A model generated the notes under the pieces. It did no database searches. It worked only from the letters and a program-made list of their open reading frames with translations, and was not told the origin of the DNA. The translations under genes and the position numbers were made by a program. From Balanoglossus misakiensis (Eukaryota; Hemichordata), in NCBI GenBank assembly GCA_040954595.2, contig CM082577.2, positions 18,910,001 through 18,974,000 on the forward strand: a stretch of 64,000 bases of DNA. Reading direction: 5' to 3'. This document shows, piece by piece, positions 56,115 to 64,000 of the stretch. Numbering within the stretch: position 1 is the first letter of the stretch; the number at the start of each line of letters is the position of its first letter.

Positions 56115-57802
56115 GGCATTCTCCCCAATGCCCTCCGCGGTTGGCCAGTCCTGCTCATCACAGCTGCCAGGATCAAAATTTTCCCAATCACCTGGACAGC
56201 TGTCCTTGTTGTCATAGCCGTATCAAACAATCTGCAACCCTCTACTTTGGCATTTTTGTCCTGAGAACTGTCATCTAGTCTATCGGTCCCTCCACACTCT
56301 GGTAGTTCACGGTACAACTGTTCGGACCGTACAACACTATTTTGTCTCATCGATGGAGATTTGCATTCAAACTCTGGTGCAAGTGGATTCAACGCACCTG
56401 TACCATTAGTGGTGGTTGGTTCGTGTGCCATACCACACTGTTTGCACTCACGCACTGGTTTCCGAGATAGCGCATCAGCATTTCCATGGCGTACACCGGG
56501 ACGATGGATACAGGTATAGTCAAAGCGACCGAGCGTCTCTAACCACCTAGCCAACTGCCCCTCTGGGTTCTTGAAATTAAGCAACCACACTAATGCAGCA
56601 TGGTCAGTCCTCAGTGTGAATTTCTGGCCCAGTAAGTAGTGTTTGAAGTATTTTGTGTACTCGATTACAGCCAACAGTTCACGACGCGTTACACAGTACT
56701 TCCTTTCAGCACCCGATAGCACTCGGCCCGCATAACTAACAGGTCTCTCTGGGCCACCCTGTACTTGGCTCAACACTGCCCCTACGCCAATACCGCTAGC
56801 ATCTGTATCCAGTATGAACACACCCTTTTCCATCGGAAAAGCCAAAACTGGTGCCGATGTTAGTCTTGCCTTGAGCTGATCAAATGCGTTTTGACAATTC
56901 TCTGTCCAAGCAAATACAGAATCTTTCTTTGTTAAGTCATGAAGAGGACGGGCCAATTCAGCAAACCCCTGTACAAAGCGTCTGTAGTATGACGCCAGCC
57001 CCAAGAAGCTTCTTACTTCTGTGACAGTCGCAGGAATCGGCCAGTCTCTAATAGCCTTGACCTTTCCTGGATCAGTAGCAACCCCTTCCCGAGAAACACG
57101 ATGCCCCAAAAACTCAACACTGCGTGCAAAAAGCACACACTTACTCGGCTTTAATTTGAGATTTGAAGTACGAAGACGTTCAAATACCTTGCACAACCTT
57201 TCCAACTCTTCATCAAATGATCTGCCAAATATTATGATGTCATCTAGATACAAAAGCGGTATTTCCCACTGCATACCGGTAAAGACGCGCTCCATCAGAC
57301 GTTCAAATGTACTAGGGGCATTACACAACCCAAACGGGAGCACCCTCCACTGATAGAGTCCACTGCGCGTGACAAATGCGTTCTTTACTTTAGATCCCTT
57401 GTCCAGTTCTACCTGCCAATACCCTGCTTGGAGGTCTAGCGTAGAAAACCATTCCGACCCGTACAACGCATCTAAAGAATCGTTTATTCGTGGTATAGGG
57501 TAGGCATCTTTAATTGACACAGCGTTCAATTTTCTATAATCAACGCACAATCTTTGTGACCCATCTTTCTTACTATTAAGTACACACGGGGCTGCCCATG
57601 GACTAGTTGATTCTTCTATCAAACCCCGCTGTAACAAGTCAGAAACCTGTCGTTCTATTTCTTCCCGTTTCCATACCGGAGTTCGATATGCGGGTTGCCT
57701 TACTGGCGTGGCATTATTGGTTTCAATTTTATGCCGAATGATCCCAGTTTTACCAATATCATGATCTCCCTGACTAAACACATCATGGTACAGTGTCAAC
57801 AT
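56015..57802 (-). pseudogene. RT-RNase H segment (gypsy 5)
   Basis: 595-aa open frame with YLDDII and RNase H motifs. Private changes include Lys for Glu in VELDKGS and Val for Ile in ASGIGVG. Confidence 0.9.
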
Positions 57803-57864
57803 CTTTGAAACCCTTTCTTGTTGGTAAACTGATCAATTTTTGCAACTTCTTGTGTATAAATCCA

Positions 57865-58782
57865 CTACATGACCTGGAAGAGGAACATTGCTCCCAGGGC
57901 AGGCTTTTGCCTCTTCAGTGCCAGAGGGCGCTCTATCACTGTCATTACCCCAAGATTCAACTGCACACTGATCGGCTCGGAGTAACTCACAACAGTACCA
58001 GCCCTCACATGTACAGGTTCAACACTAGCATTGAGAACTCTAACTGGTAAATGGGTAGATCTCGTGGTCACTAAAGCTTTACATGTCATAATGCCTTGCT
58101 CCAGCAATTTACCCCCTTGTACTGGTAACAAAACCGCTGTAAGACAAGTATCCGGGGAAGACTTATCTGTTCTCCCCACCCAGGTCGAATGAATTCTCAT
58201 TCCCTGTGCACACCCACTTCCAACCTTTGCTGGTCCCGCAAACCAAGGTTCACTGGCGATGGGAGTCTTACACATTTTAGCCGGAATAATCATTTCATGT
58301 CCAGGGGGAACAAAAACGTCTCCCGCTACCTTTACACGACAAATGAACGGTTTCATTGTACCAGTGTTACTACATTTCAACCGTTCCCCTTTAATGACTA
58401 GCTCCCCTGTCCCTGTATCAATAATACACCCAATTGAATGTAGAAAGCTCATACCAATAATGCCATCAGAGCATAGTTCAGCTACTAATACCGGAGAGAT
58501 AGCCCTAGCCCCACCCAAGCAGATATCTAGGTTAACAACTCCACTAACCATAAGTGGTGTACCATCAGCTTGGTTCACCTTTACATTTATTGGTTGCAAT
58601 GCACCGTGAACTCCCACTGAAATTTTCCTATACATTTCTTCTGATATCACCATATCAGTTGCTCCCGTATCAACCAGAAAATTCCCCGATACACCACCGG
58701 CAGAGGCCTGTATGTACATACTTCTGACACTTGTATTGTTATTAGCCGGTTGAATTTCCCTAATATTTCCAGTAGTCTGCAC
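57865..58782 (-). pseudogene. Aspartic protease ORF (gypsy 5)
   Basis: DTG motif present; same early TAG as in the other copies. Confidence 0.85.
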
Positions 58783-58806
58783 ACACTGATCAACTGCCTC
58801 CCCTTT

Positions 58807-58866
58807 GGGTCCATACTGGTTGGCTGAGGGTTGACCCGACTTCCGCTCAGCCCCTAATCGTTTCCC
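58807..58866 (-). promoter_or_regulatory. -1 frameshift signal, gypsy 5
   Basis: Slippery GGGAAAC at 58860-58866 with unchanged stem and pseudoknot partner. Confidence 0.75.
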
Positions 58867-59708
58867 GAAACCTTGGGTCGGGTGGGACAGTCCCGCTTCA
58901 GATGCCCTGATTCATTACAGTGCCAACACAAACGGCCACCAGAGGGCGCACCACTCTGAGCTTGTCCAGATGGGTTTTTTATACTAGTGTTGACAACACG
59001 GGCCTTAACCTTTTGGTCAAGTTCAGCTAATTTGTCGGTGATCAAATCAACTTTGTTTGCTATCACCCCTATCACTGACTCCAGAGTCTGAGCCATTTTT
59101 GCGTCACCCGCTTCAATACCTCTCACTTGTTTACCCAACCCTTTATTGGTTTCAGGGCCACGGCTTTTCTCTAATAACTGAAAATTCTCTTCCCAAACTG
59201 TAGCCTGTATAACGTCGTCAAGTGTGGCACAGGGGGTCCTACCCGCTTCATTAACACGCCTACGCATAGCAGAATCAGTCATTGAATTGAAAAATGCGTC
59301 TATACATAGCCGTTCGAATATGTGACCTTTGGCATCAGGGTACCCAAGTGTTACCATTTCCCTGATATCCTGTCCAAGCCCACTTAGAGACTCGCTGGGC
59401 TTGAGTACTCTTTGTCTTAATTTTAAACGATAGGTGTCTTCCTGTCTCCCAAAACCAAATCTATGATCTAGTAGTTTGCACAGTTTCTGGTATGTCAATG
59501 ACTTTCTGTCAATTGATGTTAACAGCCGCTGGGCTGCCCCATACAACATGGCTTGGAGATACTTCAACTTTTCAACCTCTCTCCACTCATTTATTTCCGC
59601 ATAAATTTCAAAGTGTGCGAAATAATCATGCCATGCAAGCGATCCATCATACTTATCAGGCTTAAGTATGGACCCGTGTTTACCTGTACATGATTTGCTA
59701 TAGATCCT
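58854..59708 (-). pseudogene. Gag with CCHC zinc knuckle (gypsy 5)
   Basis: Open from 59708 without ATG; private changes FFNSMTDS and RTPCATL; zinc knuckle intact. Confidence 0.85.
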
Positions 59709-60694
59709 TCACTACGCACGGCGATATACCGCAGTGCAAAATCGGTCAGTCAATAGTTAAATCACTTCACTGGAGAACACACAATTTCCATCCTCCTGAA
59801 CCAAATACCTAGAAAACCCTAGCTAAACCTTGCAATCGAATTTCCTAACAGACTATCGTTGTTTCCCGTTCCGGCAGATAATTGTTTAGCTACCGTGTAG
59901 AGCGGGTAGATGAATCCACCCACATAAGGAGTATGCCCCCGGCCCTACGCGGTTTGTGCAACGTGCCGGATCGAACAACAACGACGTCTACCCAGTATGC
60001 AAGATGGCTACAATATGGTGCCAAAACGCATACACTCGCCTACACTAACAGAGTTACTTACAGCAGATCTGGAAACCGATGCGTTCACCATGCAGTACAA
60101 CTATCCCAACCTCTGCACACCAATGTTGTAGTTTTCTCAGCGTAGCTAGATTTCTCGTCGTGGACCCGGTAATGGTAGCGTCGCCCACGATGAAATCCTC
60201 CCGTACACTTCGACTGGACTACCAACCACCTCGACAGGGTCGGATCGCTTGGAATAGTTGTCAGTGAACACCCTCTCACATGTACATTGACTCAGCGCAA
60301 CACAAGCCGGAACAATTAACAAGAACAACGGATTTATGTGTATTTCGACTGTGTTACAAACTTTCACGTCTGCCCAGTTCGGAGGTGGAAACCCAAGAGA
60401 GCGAGAATGAGGTGAATCCTCAGCAAAAGTAGCCAGCCCCAACTATTACCCAATCAGCACGAATGTGAAGTTCACGTGATATAGTCCGGCCAATCACAGT
60501 TCCAGCCTGCTTCCTGAGGCTCAAGCAGCGGTAACTTTGCAAGGTTTTCCATGACATTATTGTGATATATAGGTGAGAAATATATTGGAAAATGTCTTCA
60601 TTACAAAAATATGTCGTGAAATTATTGACTAGCAAGAACCATGTGTATATGTATGGCCAAGGGGAAATTTTTAACTTCTAGTTCTGAACATTAA

Positions 60695-61201
60695 CGTTAT
60701 TGCGCAGGCTACTGTAACCACAGTCAAATAATACATACAATTTTCTGTTGCACCAGTGCTTTGACCTTACAGTAATTAATTACTACTACACAGGTCAGGA
60801 ACACTGAAAAGGCGGCCTTAAATTATGCATTTGGTATTGGTACATTTCGGATATATCTAAATTGTACCAATTTTAGTCTAGAAATATGTATACCTTAGGT
60901 AGCTTTTGTTTTCAAACAAATGGTTCATTAGGTATACCTAAATTATGGTTCATTGGGTATACCTATTTATGGCAAAACGACCAAATCCAAGATTTTTTTT
61001 CCAACCGAATGAGGCATTTCAGGAATACCTAAATAGTACCTTTTCAATCGAAAAAGTATACTTTTGGAATACCAATTGGTAAATTTAAAGACCAAATCTG
61101 GACTACCTAAGGTAGCCCTTTTTTAAAGCAATAGGTACATTTTAAGTATACCTAAATAGTACCTATTTAGTCCGGGAAAGTATACCTAAGGTATATTTCT
61201 A
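60695..61201. mobile_element. MITE-B without right arm
   Basis: Left arm and AT-rich interior, empty MITE-A target TTAA at about 61122. Confidence 0.7.
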
Positions 61202-61222
61202 GTGTACCAGAATTTCGTAAGG

Positions 61223-62127
<905 letters not shown>

Positions 62128-62724
62128 GAAGTACTAGTATAATAACATAGACAGTTACCTACCTGGTCAGACTAGGCAGTCAATCCAGGCATATGACTGT
62201 GTTGTTCATCTGGGCTAGTTAAGGACTGATTTCATCCATCTGCAGGATGTGAGTGGCTCTCTTAATAGCTCTCTGTTGTAGGGAATGAAGCTGTTGAGGG
62301 TAAAGTAGAGAACACATCGTCAAGTGATTTGGCTTACAGACTGACCAACACAGACGTGGACAAGGGTGTTATGTCCATGAAAATCTACCTAAATATGTAC
62401 ATTCGCAATGGCAGAATTCATGAATGTTCCTGCAAACATCTTCAAAGAGGTACCTTGACTACCCAGTGACATTAACCCTTTGAACCTCGCTCGGAGGTTT
62501 ACCGCCGCAGGATGACCTTTTGACCCCTAATTTTTCAATATGCTGACGTCAAGGCATTTTCCCGCCGACATTGTAAATCCAGCCATATGAAAGCAAGTTA
62601 GAAAGCTAGGGGACCCTAATGTGACCTTCCAAATGACTTGAAATCGATTCCTATGCGAGCGACTACATAAAAAATAGTGATATCCAAGCAGCGATTTTTA
62701 GCGAAAGTTGACTGAGATTTAAAA

Positions 62725-63108
62725 ATGGCGACCCGACGACAGTTACGCATTGATCCATTGCAAGACGAGGATGCTTTCTGGGCTCATTTTGACCGAGTAC
62801 TAGTAGATAGTAGCTCAGAAAGTGAAGATGAAGAACAAGACCAGCCTGACATCGTTATGGACCAAGATGGTGACCCCAACCGCGCGAACGATGAAGAAGA
62901 ATTTGAGCCAGAGCCCGCGATCCAGCCACCCCCACCAGTTCGGCAAGGAGTGAGAAGACTGCCCCGTGCCCGCGAAGTAAACCCACCACCTATGATATGG
63001 CAGGGCAACATAATAAACGGTAGGCAGGCTCCTATTTATAATCAACGACGTGGACCGACGAGACAAATGCCAGCTGACAGTACACCATTAGATTATTTTC
63101 GGACATAA
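62725..63108 (+). CDS. piggyBac N-terminal-like ORF, copy 10
   Basis: Intact 127 codons. In this copy a TGA (TTGACTGAG) lies in frame just upstream, so the upstream open extension of the other copies is not conserved and the ATG is the start. Gly for Arg in VRQGVRR. TTAA terminus at 62472-62475. Confidence 0.5.
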   Translation: MATRRQLRIDPLQDEDAFWAHFDRVLVDSSSESEDEEQDQPDIVMDQDGDPNRANDEEEFEPEPAIQPPPPVRQGVRRLPRAREVNPPPMIWQGNIINGRQAPIYNQRRGPTRQMPADSTPLDYFRT

Positions 63109-63500
63109 AGTCATCGTCATCGTCGTGTCGTGTCACAATCATTATTTTGGACATATGCTTACTGTGTGATGAAAGGTGAGAGCCCAGTCAAAAGGTCGGG
63201 CTGAATAATACAGAGACTCTGAAAATATTGTACCTTATTCTTATCAAACACGTTGATGGATATTTTGACAATTGTGACATGTGAACATTTACAAAAAAAT
63301 GAAATAAATTTGCTTCAAACTCATTGGCAAAACAAGGACATGGAGTTGCTGTATATTTGTTATTATTGTGATATATAGGTGAGAAATATATTGGAAAATG
63401 TCTTCATTACAAAAATATGTCGTGAAATTATTGACTAGCAAGAACCATGTGTATATGTATGGCCAAGGGGAAATTTTTAACTTCTAGTTCTGAACATTAA

Positions 63501-63928
63501 AGTTATTGCGCAGGCTACTGTAACCACATTCAAATAATACATACAATTTTCTGTTACACCAGTGCTTTGACCTTACAGTAATTAATTACTACTACACAGG
63601 TCAGGAACACTGATAAGGCGGCCTTAAATTATGCATTTGGAATTGGTACATTTCAAATATATCTAAATTGTACCAATTTTAGTCAAGAAATATGTATACC
63701 TTAGGTAGCTTTTGTTTTCAAACAAATGGTTCATTAGGTATACCTAAATTATGGTTCATTTGGTATACCTATTTATGGCAAAACGACCAAATCCAAGATT
63801 TTTTTTCCAACCTATTGAGGCATTTCAGGAATACCTAAATAGTACCTTTTCAATCGAAAAAGTATACTTTTGGTATACCAATTAGTAAATTTAAAGACCA
63901 AATCTGGACTACCTAAGGTAGCCCTTTT
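63501..63928. mobile_element. MITE-B left part, interrupted by MITE-A
   Basis: Left arm with AGTTATTGCG and the AT-rich interior up to TTAA 63929-63932. Confidence 0.7.
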
Positions 63929-63932
63929 TTAA

Positions 63933-64000
63933 GATGGGTCCCCGGGATCTTTTTGCCCGTTGCTATGGGCCTTTATAGGACACTACACTCAATTTTGATC
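63933..64000. mobile_element. MITE-A, copy 5, cut by the window end
   Basis: First 68 bp of the left arm; the element continues beyond the window, so the array does too. Confidence 0.85.

Larger units (their letters stand above)
55306..60555 (-). mobile_element. Gypsy cassette 5
   Basis: No private large lesion; like copy 2 it keeps the complete promoter-like cluster (E-box and both CCAAT boxes). Confidence 0.85.

Overview
This window is metazoan-type, repeat-dense DNA, most likely from a marine invertebrate. The grounds are spliced transposon genes, a THAP-type zinc-finger exon, TTAA-inserting DNA transposons, a Crypton tyrosine recombinase and a Ty3/gypsy element. The species cannot be fixed from the sequence alone. 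I see no ordinary host gene, rRNA, tRNA or CRISPR array.

Almost the whole window is one complex higher-order repeat built from transposon pieces. The basic monomer reads: (i) an AT-rich element with TTAA target sites (MITE-B, usually missing its right arm), sometimes with a second TTAA element (MITE-A, about 795 bp) nested inside it; (ii) a 280-bp array of CTGCAC/GTGCAG motifs; (iii) a short palindromic element followed by a CCAAT/ATG/GTAAGT exon-like stretch; (iv) one of two alternative cassettes. Cassette 1 is a broken Ty3/gypsy element on the minus strand, joined at its integrase to the promoter and THAP exon of another gene (copies near 1.97-8.97, 10.43-15.68, 24.42-29.78, 36.69-41.91 and 55.31-60.56 kb). 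Cassette 2 carries a piggyBac-like left end (TTAA plus CCCTTTGAACCCC) and a short ORF of about 127 codons on the plus strand that resembles only the N-terminus of a piggyBac transposase (10 ORF copies). From 22.6 kb on, cassettes 1 and 2 alternate, and MITE-A to MITE-A spacing is 12.3, 18.6 and 10.5 kb.

Three local events stand out. Between about 44.5 and 50.4 kb a 1,462-bp piece of the monomer (exon-like module plus piggyBac ORF) is tandemly repeated four times, and its junctions create a new chimeric ORF. At 50,566-52,892 a single insertion carries a two-exon, apparently intact Crypton-type tyrosine recombinase gene (446 aa, minus strand), bounded by inverted terminal sequences and a near-perfect hairpin. 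At 3,516-5,273 an otherwise unseen 1,758-bp DNA element with CAGGG termini interrupts the first gypsy copy.

All five gypsy copies share the same defects: no gag start codon, a broken protease-pol frame, an in-frame TGA, a frame change before integrase, a missing integrase catalytic core and no recognisable LTR pair. They therefore spread by segmental amplification of the array rather than by retrotransposition. One feature looks functional in design: a canonical -1 slippery heptamer with a predicted pseudoknot at the gag-protease overlap. The only gene in the window that looks capable of encoding an active enzyme is the Crypton recombinase.
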